A stretch of 64,000 bases of DNA from assembly GCA_003290165.1 (NCBI GenBank), contig QNQO01000222.1, positions 992,001-1,056,000 of the forward strand, in the 5' to 3' direction. The position numbers and the translations under genes were made by a program. Positions 1 through 10,254 of the stretch are shown piece by piece (the stretch's first letter is position 1; each line of letters opens with the position of its first letter). Source of the DNA: Berberis thunbergii. Lineage: Eukaryota > Streptophyta > Magnoliopsida > Ranunculales > Berberidaceae. Below the pieces are notes generated by a model. The model searched no databases, was not told the DNA's origin, and saw only the letters and a program-made list of their open reading frames with translations.

Positions 1-59
1 AAACTTATTGGCATGGACAATTTTTAATTCTTTGTTTTTTATGATGTATGTCCAATAGT

Positions 60-204
60 TTTATTTTTTGGGTAAAGTCGTCATGTACCCCCGACAGGTG
101 TAAATTTTTTTTATCAAGTAATAACAGTCTGGCATCCTGTAGCTGCCCTCCCCATTGGAGGTTTATTTTAAAAAAATAAAAAATAAAAATAAAAATCAAA
201 GTAT
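60..204 (+). repeat. LINE 3' tail, 5'-truncated
   Basis: A 3'-UTR module that recurs in this window starts with GGGTAAAGTCGT, continues through a GTACCCCCGA motif and GGAGGTTT, and ends here in an A-rich tail of about 35 bases. The same module is found on the minus strand near 4870-4990, 10270-10370, 26835-26945 and 27230-27335, twice directly downstream of minus-strand LINE RNase H sequence. I therefore read it as the 3' end of an L1-type LINE. The tail abuts the broken end of the TNP2 sequence that follows, so it probably marks a LINE insertion into that transposase gene. Confidence 0.6.
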
Positions 205-1235
205 TTAGAACTTAACATTGAAAAAGGATTAAAACCATTAGTAGAAATACCAAGTATGAAATTGTGTGGATCAGCTGCAAATGATTCCCATTTATCAATA
301 ACCAATTCCATGTTACAAAATCAACAGGGTCCACATTTTTTCCATCTTTGCTTTTATTATTAAAATGCCACCTTAAATCTGCAGCCATTTTTTCAAGCCT
401 AAACATCCTTTTGAATCTTAAATTATAGGAAAGTACCTCAAAACTTTAACTGGAATACCTTTTCTAATCTCTTTGGTCCTCTTGTTTTTCTTCCATCTTG
501 AAGCACCACATTGAGGACAATTGTCCAAGTCCTTGTACTCTTTTCTAAATAGACCGCAGTCATTCTCACAAGCGTGAATATTTTCATAATCAATCTCAAA
601 TGATTTCAGAAACTTTTTAACTGAGTAAAACGAAAGTATATTGTCCTATGGAGGCATGCTTGCCAATGTCTCAAAAATCTCACTAAAACTTTTATCTGAC
701 CATCCACATTGAGTTTTAAGTCAATATAAAGCTACAATGGCTGATTGCTTGTTATAATTTAAACAGTTCGGGTACAAAGGGGTTTCTGCATCTTTTAGTT
801 TTGCTATAAAATCATCACCATGTATGTATCTAGTAGGCTCAATGTAGTCTTCATTAACCAACTGAGTAGGCTTCATATATTCTTCATAAAAAAAGTGGGT
901 AGCTCTATATAAGTTATATGTCTCGCCGTTCCACATTTTTTTAGGAAAGTTGTCATCAATAATTATCTGCTCTCCATGCTCATACCAATCTTTACTTTGT
1001 TTGTATTTGGCATCCATTCCCCTTGTAACCAAATATTCAACAACAGTACTGTCACACTAATGCTCTACATTGAGACAATCTATACAAGGGCATAAGATCA
1101 TTTTAGGATTTCCAAAGTTGTTTGTAACCATTTTCACAAAATTCCATGCTCCTTTCTCGTACTCGGGATCAGCTCTATGACAAGAAAGACAAGAAAAACC
1201 TATTTCTTTAAGACATTTGACTTTTCAAATTCAAT
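205..1235 (-). pseudogene. CACTA TNP2-like transposase, N-terminal part
   Basis: This is the N-terminal part of a TNP2/TNPD-type transposase of CACTA elements. Read on the minus strand it has a transposase-associated region (KMILCPCIDCLN, then W..HGEQI), the conserved LYPNC..YNKQSAIVALY stretch, a GWSDKSFSEIFETLASMPP stretch, the zinc-ribbon-like motif HACENDCGLFR...CPQCGASRW, and the PVKVLRYFPII stretch. Several in-frame stops and frameshifts make it a pseudogene. The catalytic C-terminal half is absent here; sequence stops at about residue 330 of the family at a LINE A-tail. The element's 5' terminus is probably the repeat at 4430. A complementary C-terminal half on the same strand lies at 49540-51803. 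Confidence 0.85.
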
Positions 1236-1279
1236 AATAAATATCTCCTTACTTCCTCTATACTCGATGTCAATTCACA

Positions 1280-1980
1280 ATGAGGAGGGTGCAGAGATTG
1301 GGTCCCCTCCCAAAACATGAAAGTAATCCTACAGCAAGCTACCCAGTCTTGCTAGATGATGCTAAAATAGTTGGCATGGATGATGATGCAGAGAAGATAG
1401 AGCAATGGATCATGCAAGAAATTGTCCCTTCAGAGTTTTTGGCATTGTTGGTATGGGAGGAATCGACAAGAACACACTTTCTCAAAAAATACACAATGAT
1501 CATAGGGTGCAGGAGTTTTTTTATCGTGTCTTGTTTGTGACAATTTCTCGGAATTTCAAGTTTGAAGAGCCCCTTAAATATGTGTTGACAAAACTGAATG
1601 CAATAATAGACTCAACACACATGAGTCCCCGTGATGTGTTATGGGAAATAAAAAATGAGCTATCCGAGAAAAGGTACTTGGTTATCTTAGATGATGTGTG
1701 TGGAATTAATGACAAGTATAGTGGAATAGCTTCAAATCAACTTTGCCTCAACATGGATCTGGTTGTTCTGTAATTGTCACAACTAAGAATAAAGATGTGG
1801 CGTTAAAGATGGGAGCAAATGAAAAACACATACATTATCCAGAATTTCTTTTTGATGAACACTGCTTGTCTATATTTGAAAATGAGGCATTTCCAAATGA
1901 AGTGGGTTGGCATCAAGATTCAAAGATTCAATTATTCAAGGAGACCGTGTATAAATGTGGAGGGATTCCTCTGACTCAGT
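1280..1980 (+). pseudogene. NB-ARC domain fragment of a plant NLR resistance gene
   Basis: Three overlapping frames together spell the NB-ARC nucleotide-binding switch of a CNL-type immune receptor. Visible motifs, in order, are KIVGMDDDAEKIEQW before the domain, a P-loop FGIVGMGGIDKNT, an RNBS-A-like VLFVTISRNFKFEE, a kinase-2 motif YLVILDDV, an RNBS-B-like GSGCSVIVTTKNKDVA, and a GLPL-type CGGIPL at about 1960-1978. The P-loop keeps its lysine but has lost a glycine and a threonine of GMGGxGKTT. Frame changes occur near 1405 and 1745. The coiled coil, MHD motif and LRRs are missing. It lies between a CACTA transposase 5' end and that element's terminus, in the opposite direction, so it is likely captured or inserted cargo. 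Confidence 0.85.
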
Positions 1981-4359
1981 CAAACATATTGTGGTCACTT
2001 TTTAGCACTTTTACAACATTTATAGTCATGGTACAAATAACTTATGTGCACCCCGTCCTTCCTATTTTACCATTCAGTTTCTCCAATCCATAACCGTATA
2101 ACTGAGTTAAGACTCGAAAGAAACCACAACAAACTATATTGAAAAATGAAGGCTGGGCATGCTACAACATGGACTTTTCTTTTGATTTTTTGGGCATTGC
2201 TGACATAAAAGTCTATGTAACTGAAAGATTGAAGTATTTTGAAGGACAAACAAATGAATATTAATGCTAGTATAGTACAATTATCAATATGCAATACCCA
2301 CATACATAACTCCATAGAATCGATGAAAATTAAAAGGAAAGGACCAATCCAATACCTTGACAATTTGGGCACCCCGGACAGATTGAAAACACAAACCTTT
2401 GGAAAGAATAGATCAACCAAGTAAACCAGCACCGAGAGACAAGAGCAGCAAAGTGCAGAAAGAGGATAAGTGAGAAATAAAATCGGGCATAGAAAGATGA
2501 AAGCCACACACAAGAATATCCTTACTTTCCTCAAATGCAAAGCAAGGAATCAAGCGTCACAATAGATATCTTTTCATCCTCTTTTAGGATTCCAATGATT
2601 TCAAAGCCATCCATTAACAAAAAAAATACATGCAAAGTTTGTTAACAACAACATAGAAAACCGGATCTCAACCAATCATTTTTATGAAATGTTCCATCAA
2701 ATGAAATCTCCTCTTAAATGGCCTTCAATGTGGCTAAAGATTTCACCTTTCCATACTCAAACTACATAAACTAAAAACACGAGAAATGATGGAAGAAAAA
2801 AGCAGCAAAACAAATTCTGATATTCAAATATCCAATAGAAACATGAAGTCAATAAGATCTAACATAAATCGATCACTAGAACAGAGGAGACTACCCGACT
2901 ATCAATACGATCTAACATAAGTAGGCTTATTTAAGTTGGGTGTTTATCTTATCTACTTTTATTCAGCAACATAGGTTTTCAATGGATCAGAGATGCACTT
3001 ACTAAAATGCTTAGTCAGTGTTTGTTCCGACTTCTGAGTAATGATCTTAAGCGAACTTAATTTTAAACACGGGGCATATGAGAGCGGATTATGTAAAGTA
3101 TATTTTTTTACTAGTCAAAATGAAATGTGGTCAATTCTTCACCACATTACGACAAGTACCCCCTATCATCAAGTGATTAAGGTCGGGAAAAAAATAGTAA
3201 CAATAAATTGAACATGTCAACCAATTGGCTATTTGAGATTATTCAGAGAAAAGATGAACTTACAATTTGAAGCAAAAAATAAAAAAAACACAAAATTCAG
3301 TACAAGCCCATGTAAAATCCCAATCTCCCTTCTTCTGGTAAAATCACAAAGCACCCCTTACAATCTGAAGAAGAAAATAAACACACACACAAAAATTTAG
3401 AACTGGACTGAACGAGACCCAAATCAAAACTCCATCCTGACTACTCCTCCATCAACACCAATAAAAGGCATAAACTCATCATCAAAAGCAAAATCCCTAA
3501 AAAAAAAATCAGAAAAACCTAAAACACAAAAATTGATGTTCATCTAAAAAAAAAGACAGAGACTGGACCAAAACAATCACACATCATAACAAAGCAAACT
3601 AGATGAGAACCAAACAACGACCAATCTCATAGATTCAACAAACACAAATGACATCAAACACAAACAACCACCAATCTTATACTAAAAACCATAAATGAAA
3701 TCAACATTCGTACCTCAAAATTGCCTCTAGATGACTCGTAAACAGCTAAAGAGAAACTTGGTATTTCTTCGCCGATGGAGAGACGCTAAAATCTGGTATT
3801 TCTTCACCTATGGGGAGACGCTAAAATCTATTTGCTCTCTCTCTGTCTCTAAATATACAAACACTTTCTCAATATTAACAGAGACCTAAAAATCAACATC
3901 TCAATAAATTATTCAACAAACTCAAAAATGAAATGCAATGAAAGAATCCAACTTACAGAGAGCTTCCATCTACGATGGAAGTGTACATAGATTCTTTAAT
4001 CAGAAACCCTAATTGGTGCAAGATGAAGAGAGAAATAGTGAAGGAGTAGTGAGTAGCAGAGGCATAGTGAAGTGGAGGCAAAGCGATGAAGTGACAGAGA
4101 GCGGGAGAGATCAGGCGATGCAACATAGAACGAGAGAGATCAGGTGACGGTGAGAGGAGAGGTGATGGCGAGAAAAGAGCGAGAGAGATCAGGCGAGGCG
4201 AGGTTATGGCGAGAGGAGAGGCAAGTGGGAGAGTTGCATTTGTGAGGGAGAGTTGCGTTTGAGGGAGGAGATGAAAGCGTGGGTAAAAAATGAGCAATAT
4301 AAATTTCGCTTTCCCGTTGACTATTTCCTTAGCATTTTAAAAGGGTAACAAAATTAAAC
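1981..4359. other. No gene recognised; interior of CACTA 5' region
   Basis: AT-rich sequence with no domain I can recognise on either strand. Hydrophobic minus-strand reading at 2067-2540 has no family match that I know. At about 3747-3830 a roughly 37-bp unit (TTGGTATTTCTTC...GGAGAGACGCTAAAATC) occurs twice in tandem. A purine-rich stretch (4030-4290, GAGAGATCAGGCGA-like units) is the reverse complement of a CT-rich leader. It could be the promoter and 5' UTR of the minus-strand TNP2 gene, judging only by its place between the element terminus and the transposase. Confidence 0.4.
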
Positions 4360-4430
4360 TTGGTTTTTGATAGCACAAGTCTAAAAAACGCTAAGTGCAT
4401 GTGCTATTAATAAGCACTTGTGTTGTCGTG
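4360..4430 (-). repeat. CACTA element terminus with subterminal repeats
   Basis: Read on the minus strand the terminus is CACGACAACACAAGTGC followed by TTATTAATAGC and short repeats of the GCTAT/ATAGC type. It closely resembles the termini at 21330 (CACTACAACAAAAATCC) and 27664 (CACTACACCACAAATGC), with one change in the first five bases. It forms the outer end of an element that extends leftward and contains the TNP2 N-terminus at 205-1235. The three bases outside are GAA; the matching end lies outside the window, so the target duplication cannot be checked. Confidence 0.65.
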
Positions 4431-4433
4431 GAA

Positions 4434-4865
4434 GCAAAACTCTATTATATGACAACAAAGCTCAAAAGAGCTTATCTTTCCAACTAACAAACCCTAATAA
4501 CCCCATATTACAGCAGCGAAAACAGAGCATATTACGCTCTATTTTCACACTCACCAGTCCAACATTCCATCCGTCTTCAAACCCTACAATCTTTAGCTTA
4601 ACACCACCTGGCAAGACGTAATCTTCCCAGATTCATACCTCACTTTGGCCATCTAATATACGTTGTTTTACCATGATCTAACCTTGACAATGCTTGGCTC
4701 TATTCGACAACGATTGATTCCCAAACATTCTTCTCAACAAGTCTCTTTGTGCCAAACTTGTTATTTAATCTGCCACCGCATAAACTTCTCGAAAGATATG
4801 AATACAAACCCATTGAAACCACTTGATGATTACAAAAATCTAGTTCAAAATAGATTTCAAAGGCC
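4434..4865. other. Unassigned sequence between CACTA terminus and LINE tail
   Basis: Short open stretches exist on the plus strand (4418-4621, 4663-4884), but I recognise no domain, splice structure or repeat, so I call no gene. Confidence 0.4.
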
Positions 4866-4867
4866 AA

Positions 4868-6062
4868 GGGATTTTTTTTCTTAAAAAAGAACCTCCAGGA
4901 GTGACGGGCAACTATGGGATGTCAGACCTTAATTACTAGATCAATAGATTTTATATCTAACGGGTGTACATTACGACTTTACCCGAGAAAAGAAACTAAC
5001 AAAAACCTAGGGGCTAGACTTAAAACACCAAAATGATGAAATTGCAAACCTAGGGTCTAGCCCATACAAACCAAAACAAAAGCAAACCACTTAGTGAGAC
5101 TACATGTTCTTGAACAAAATCAATACTAAAGAGCCTCTACCAAGAAACCCTCCATGCAATGAATGCTAATACAAACCTTTGAAAGATCAAATAGCTGCTA
5201 TAACATAACAGCGACACCGTCACCCAACTGAGATATGCAAACAAGGAACAAAACCCCACATTACACACCACGTCCTCAACTCTTAGAACCCAAATTCATT
5301 TCTAGCTAATGCTGCACAGAAAATTCATCAAAACATATCCAAACAGTGGAAAACAGAGTGCTAAAACTCTGCCCGTAGCCTGCCATTAACTAGTCCCATA
5401 CAACCGTGCCCACCCATCACAAAATCCATCATTCCATACCAACCAGTGACTGTCGCTAGCTATCCAAAACAACCTTGAGTAAAATTTGTCCTCCACCATG
5501 ACGAATGTATGCAGTTTGGCGACTATTTAGCCTGATCAGCCCTGCAGTCCTTTTTGGAAGCTTATGCGCACCAATGAGTATTGTCCTGACTTTGCTCTGA
5601 GCCCTGTCCTCCAATGCATCTGCTACCGTGATAGCTTCTCTGTAAATGTTCTTGCAAAAAACCTCCATTTGTTTAACCAAGCCTTTAATCTCACTCCAAA
5701 TATTTTCCAAATACCAAGGAATTTTGTAGAACTTGGTAAACATCCACGAACTAAATCCGAGTCCATTTTTGGAAAATTATTTTATTATACCCCTATCTAA
5801 AGCATAATTTCAAGCCATCTAAGAGTGCCAGCAAGAGGAAAGAGCCAGTAGACTATCCTTTTTCACTTCTTCTCAGCAGTGCAACCAGAAAGCCCAATGC
5901 CCTCAAAAGAAACTTGTTTGTACCAATTTATTTTGGCGTAATAAAAGAATTCACCAATCTCAAACATCGCCTAACATTCAAAATCACAAAGGCATGGTTC
6001 GGATAACCGCCCTCATAAACACACTTGCACCTTGTTTCCATATTTCCCATATAATAAGCATA
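4868..6062 (-). pseudogene. LINE, distal part: RNase H end and 3' UTR
   Basis: Minus-strand remnant of an L1-type LINE ORF2. At 5990-6060 the reading matches the spacer before RNase H (IIWEIWKQ...KCVY type, frameshifted). At 5456-5800 is the C-terminal RNase H region, with YREAITVADALEDRAQ and a C-terminal AYIRHGG that recurs in the other LINEs here. About 580 bp of 3' UTR follows and ends at 4868 with the common GGGTAAAGTCG...GGAGGTT module and an A-run. The upstream half of the same copy is at 8695-9312; the two were separated by the LTR element at 6063-8694. Confidence 0.75.
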
Positions 6063-6557
6063 GGAGTAAGGAATTAAAATAATAGGAAAGTTAGAATAAG
6101 AAAGTCATAATTGTTAAAGAAGTAAAGTCAGAATAAAACTCTATTTTGTATAGGAAGTTTTCCGTTTCCTATTTTCATAAGGTAGGTAGAAGTTAGCTTA
6201 TGTAAGTTTTTATTCAGTCAAGGAATACTTAACAACAATAATACGATTCTTCAATTATTTTCTTTACATGGTATGAGAACAACTTTCTTTGGTGACCTAA
6301 GACTCCGAGGACTCAATCTCTTCCCTGCCTCCAACGACTACGCTAGACGCAAAAGGTGGGGAAGGGAGGACATCAACATGAACTTCCTCAACATCAAGTT
6401 CTCTTTTAGAATTATCAAGAATTCAACAATCATGTTGACTTGAGTCGAACCATTAGCAGCTTCACTCGACAGTCATGATTTATTCACCAAATTAAACTTC
6501 AAAGTTTCCTCCAAGCTGCACATTTCATCTCTGTTTATATGTCCAGCTTGCAGGAGT

Positions 6558-6834
6558 GTGTTAGAATATCTAGGGCTTGCACTCAACATAGCCAAGCCCA
6601 AGTCCAAGATTGATTCACCTCTACAAGAAGGAAAGTATAAGAATAGGAAAGTCAAAATAGCTAAATAAGTAAAATCAAAATAAGAAAGTTAGAAAAAAAA
6701 ACTCTATTTTGTATAAAAAGTTTTAAGTTACTTGTTTCCACAAGGTTAGGTAGAAGTTAGCATACATAAGCTTGTATTAATTTAGTCAAGGAACACACAA
6801 CAATAATATAATTCTCCAATTGTTTTCTTTACAT
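6558..6834 (+). repeat. LTR copy of the nested element (upstream)
   Basis: It starts at TGTTAGAATATC, a common copia LTR start, and ends TTTACA. It is followed by TGGTAACAAAGAAAC, a degraded primer-binding site. Then comes AGACGCATGAAGCGGGG, which is also seen in similar form after the truncated copy ending at 6271. Confidence 0.55.
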
Positions 6835-7244
6835 GGTAACAAAGAAACTTTCTTTTGTGACTTAAGACTATGCTAGACGCATGAAGCGGGGAAGGGATGA
6901 CAACAATAGGAACATCCACAACAACAAGTTCGCTTTCAATCACCAACCATTACATGCCAGAGAACAACAAACGACCCTTGCTTTTTGCTCAACAAGGGCC
7001 ACCTCCAGGATCTACTCAATAAATTCCCGAGCAACAAGATATAGAGAGAGAAAGAACCACGCCGAGAATCTCTCTCTTCAACCAACTAACAGACACCGTC
7101 TTCTATGACACATACTAGCTTTCAACAGACAGCAAACCAGCAAAAAAAAAGCAATAAACAACAGCTAAAAATCAATACAAAATAGGAGACGAAAATTCCA
7201 AAAAAAACCAATTCTTTTCACGTGGAGGAGCCAACAGAAAGACT

Positions 7245-7386
7245 AAATTACAACCAACTGAGCAAGGGAGATCACGCAGCCAGCTTCCTTTTTCTTCACT
7301 AGGTCATGGGTTCAAACCCAGCTTGCGGCATCTTTATGGGTTCTGGGATCCTATAAAAACCCTGCTTGCCTTTCAAAAAAAAAACA
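7245..7386 (+). repeat. tRNA-derived SINE-like sequence
   Basis: A B-box-like GGTTCAAACCC at about 7311-7321 is preceded by an ACTGAGCAAGG A-box-like stretch at about 7257. It is followed by roughly 50 bases and an A-run (7374-7384). This order is that of a plant tRNA-derived SINE. The sequence is too short and diverged to name a family. Confidence 0.4.
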
Positions 7387-7964
7387 AACTCAATCGGAGC
7401 ATCCAATTTTTTCATCTCCTCCACCCATCGCTAAACATCTCGCAGCTTATCACCATCACATATCATCATCATATTCCGCCAACACACAAAGACTACCGTA
7501 GACCCTCTTTTTCTCTCAATAGACACAACACTCATATCTTCTCACCATCTCTCATGCTTCTTCGTGACTGCCAGCCACAAACCAATTTGCTGATAGCCAC
7601 CACGAACACCTTCATCTTTCTCTCACAACAGATACACAACAACAACAGCAGCAGCCAAAACAACCAAGTGGACTCACCAACAAGTTCTCCGGTTGACAAC
7701 AACCAATCTCACAATCATGTCACGTCCGAACAGAGCACCACGGTCTCGCCTCTACTTGACAGCCAACCAAAACGTCTCCCCAACATTTTTTCATATCTCC
7801 CTTCGTCTGATTTGTTTTTCTCTCACACAACAAAACAGGATTGCACATTAGATCGCACAATAGGGAAGGAATAGCAAAGTCGTGCGAAAAAAGAAGAAAA
7901 TTGATTTTTAAAGCTATGGGCTATTTACACGCCGACCTTTAGTCATTACCACCACAAGAAATAA

Positions 7965-8140
7965 AATACTAGCACCAATGCTGAGCATTACCAACACCAG
8001 TGTTGAGAAATCCAGTACTAATGGTGAGCAATACCAACATTTGTGTTGAACAATTTAAATAAAAATTACCAGCACCAATGTTAAGCAATCTAGTATCAAT
8101 GCTGAGCAATACCAACATTTGTGGTGAGCATTTTTTTCAA
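7965..8140. repeat. Degenerate tandem repeat (CCAATGCTGAGCA-like)
   Basis: At least six diverged copies of a unit of about 27-30 bp (ACCAGCACCAATGCTGAGCA, AATACCAACATTTGTGTTGAG and variants) lie in tandem inside the nested LTR element. After it, from about 8160 to 8390, a motif GACTCGAGTCGAACCATT...GTCATGATTTCTTC occurs three more times; a fourth copy is at about 6432-6480. Confidence 0.6.
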
Positions 8141-8457
8141 CCTTCGTACTAAAGGAGAGTCATGTTGACTCGAGTCGAACCATTGTTCACTCGGCAGTCA
8201 TGATTTCTTGAGTCATGCTAACTCGAGTCGAACCATTAGACGTTCACTCGATAGTCATGATTTCTTCATTACAGAATTTTACCCAGAATTTATATAAAAT
8301 CATCAAGAATTATCCAAAATTCGCCAACCATGCCGACTCGACTCGAACCATTAGCAGTTTTACTCGACAATCATGATTTCTTCACCGAATTGGACTTCAA
8401 AGTTTCCTCCAAGCTGCACATTTCATCTACATCTACATGTCCAGCTTGTGGGCACAT

Positions 8458-8694
8458 TTTAGAATATGTAGGGTTTGCACTCAACATAGTCAAGTCCAGT
8501 TCCAAGATTGATTCACTTCTACAAGAAGGAAAGTGAAAGAATAGGAAAGGCAGAATAATACTCTATTTTGTATAGGAGGTTTTAAGTTTCTTGTTTCAAC
8601 GAGGTTTGGTAGAAGTTAGCTTTTATAAGCTTGTATTCAGTCAAGGAACACACAACAACAATAATACAATTCTCCATATATTTTCATTACATGC
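8458..8694 (+). repeat. LTR copy of the nested element (downstream)
   Basis: Homologous to 6558-6834 across its length, from TTAGAATATGTAGGG to the terminal TTACA. The LINE sequence resumes directly after it in the minus direction. Confidence 0.55.
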
Positions 8695-9312
8695 TTGTGT
8701 ATTAGGATTGGCTCTTCTAAGTCATACTGACAAAATGGTTGAAATCTCTGTAGGTCTCCTTATATTAACATCATAGATACCCTCAAAGTGTCTCCAAACC
8801 ACAGAGGCAAACTTTCTCTTTAAAAATAAATGCTTCAAAGTTTCAGTGTTAGGAAATTCATAACACCTACATTTCGGGGATAAGCTGAAACCACACCTAT
8901 ATAGTCTCTCCATTCACCGAGACACCTCTGTACAAAACTTTCTACACAAAGATAAAAATTCCTGATGGAAAAATAGGTTGCCAAATCTTCTTGCTTAAAC
9001 TTTTCCTTACACCCTTGTTTCTTAGCAACTCATAGACTAATCGAGTGTTGAATAGGTCGTCCGATTCTGGAATCCAAGCACATATATCATCAATGTGGTT
9101 CTTACTATGAATTCTGTCCTCAAAAAATATTTCTAGCTCTCCATAGTCTTGTTTAATCAATTCTAACTGTAGGCCATTTTCATTGAGTAACTAATTCCCC
9201 CGACCTTCTAAACACTACCACTAAATTCCAATTTTTAGCAACGAAACTAGAGTTGCCTTTCCCAATACGCCAAACTATGTTACTCATAATCACAGCTTAA
9301 GGCCATGGGATC
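8695..9312 (-). pseudogene. LINE ORF2 C-terminal region (zf-RVT domain), proximal part
   Basis: Minus-strand LINE remnant. From high to low coordinate it reads NIVWRIGKGNSSFVAKNW, then a linker with EFFEDRIHS, then YELLRNKGVRK..KKIW, then the zinc-binding RT-associated region RCGFSLSPKCRCYEFPNTE and HLFLKRKFASVVWRHFEG. The same order is found in the LINEs at 10255-13560, 22925-26830 and 52000-59100. Stops and frameshifts break it. It continues, after the nested LTR element, into 4868-6062. Confidence 0.75.
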
Positions 9313-9317
9313 TTATA

Positions 9318-9545
9318 CACTTCAAAGCCATTACTTGACAAGCATAGAATCAGTTTGTATCACAATTTTTTTCCTACCAATCTCCGCACATATCCTAAGC
9401 CCTTTTAATTAAGCCATTGACTCTGCTCGATTGTTAGAACCCCAACCAATAAAAAAATGTTTTGCCAACAAATAAATTCCATCCAATTCACGAATTATCG
9501 CTCCCCTAGCCGATCAACCTTATTTAGTTGATCCATTAATATGAA
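9318..9545 (-). pseudogene. LINE RNase H fragment
   Basis: Minus-strand reading contains GSNNRAESMA, LRICAEIGRKKIVIQTDS and similar RNase H (RVT_3) motifs, with stops. It lies upstream, on the minus strand, of a zf-RVT region that should precede RNase H in a LINE. It must therefore come from a different copy or a rearrangement. Confidence 0.55.
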
Positions 9546-9559
9546 GATGGCAAGCTGAA

Positions 9560-10250
9560 TGTGTTGTTTGTGATTATGTTAGTTAGGAGGGGTTTGAGAT
9601 TGGAAAACTCTTTTGTCATTCCAAAACTGAACAATATATACAATGACTCGATAATGGCTTTAAGGCTGCCATTAAAATTGTTGAACACTAGGGAAATAGG
9701 ATTGTATATTGGCTTTCCCCCAAGTAAATTTTTTGGCGTTGAATGTTCATGGCTCTTTGAGAAATAATAACGCTACAAGAGAAGTAATTTTAAATGATTA
9801 TAGGGGTGTTTGCATTGCTACTCAGTGTCTAATTTTTAGTGTTGGTCTTAACAATCAAGCTGAAGTTCTTGCTATCCTAGAAGGTTTGTACTCATGTAAT
9901 AGGCTGGGTTATAAAAAAATTGATTATTCAGACTGATTCCCATTTAGTTTGTTGATTGTTTTATGAGGTTTATAAAATTCCTTGATTTCTAGAGAATGAT
10001 TGGAAGGAGAAAAAAAAAATCTGACGAAAGACTTGGAGGTTTTTTCTAAACATATTTATAAGGAATTTAACGTAGTGGCGGATGCATTGGAGGATAAGGC
10101 TCAAAAGGAAGGGTTGAGGCGAGATTTTGGGGCTATTAATCTTCCTACGAGCATTGCAGGGTTGGTATGACAAAGAAGAATCGTGAGTTTCGAGCTAAAC
10201 AGTTTCTCCGATTAATTCGTGGTCAACGAGGTTTCAAGGGAAAATTATTG
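9560..10250 (+). pseudogene. LINE RNase H domain, plus strand
   Basis: Plus-strand remnant of a LINE ORF2 C-terminus. FPQVNFLALNVHGSLR, then VGLNNQAEVLAILEGL and GYKKI-IQTDSHLV are RNase H (RVT_3) motifs in several frames. The D and E residues of the fold are partly kept, but there are many stops. It ends at about 10250, where it meets the A-tail of the minus-strand LINE next to it in a tail-to-tail arrangement. Confidence 0.65.
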
Positions 10251-10254
10251 TTTT

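Larger units (their letters stand above)
6063..8694 (+). mobile_element. Non-autonomous copia-like LTR element nested in a LINE
   Basis: Three related LTR-like 3' ends lie here. The LTR at about 6558-6834 and the one at 8458-8694 both contain TTAGAATAT, GCTTGCACTCAACATAG, CTCTATTTTGTATA, GTAGAAGTTAGC and a CAACAATAATA block, and end in TTACA. A third partial copy ends at 6271. The copies ending at 6271 and 6834 are followed by TGGTA..., as in an initiator-methionine tRNA primer site; the first reads TGGTATGAGAACAAC. The interior (6835-8457) shows no gag, integrase or RT, so the element is LARD/TRIM-like. A LINE reads into it on both sides, which shows it is an insertion. The partial first copy suggests an internal duplication or a second truncated element. 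The outer boundary at about 6063 is approximate. Confidence 0.65.

Noticed and set aside
2067..2540. 157-codon hydrophobic open frame on the minus strand
   Set aside because: No recognisable membrane-protein family. T-rich DNA yields Phe/Leu-rich readings by chance, and it has no supporting start or neighbour.
3953..4297. 114-codon minus-strand frame rich in Ser, Leu and Pro
   Set aside because: CT-rich leader-like DNA; no domain and repeated short units. More likely 5' UTR or promoter.
7245..7386. Possible tRNA gene around GGTTCAAACCC
   Set aside because: Only a B-box-like motif; no cloverleaf can be drawn, and a poly(A) run follows, so a SINE-like origin is more likely.
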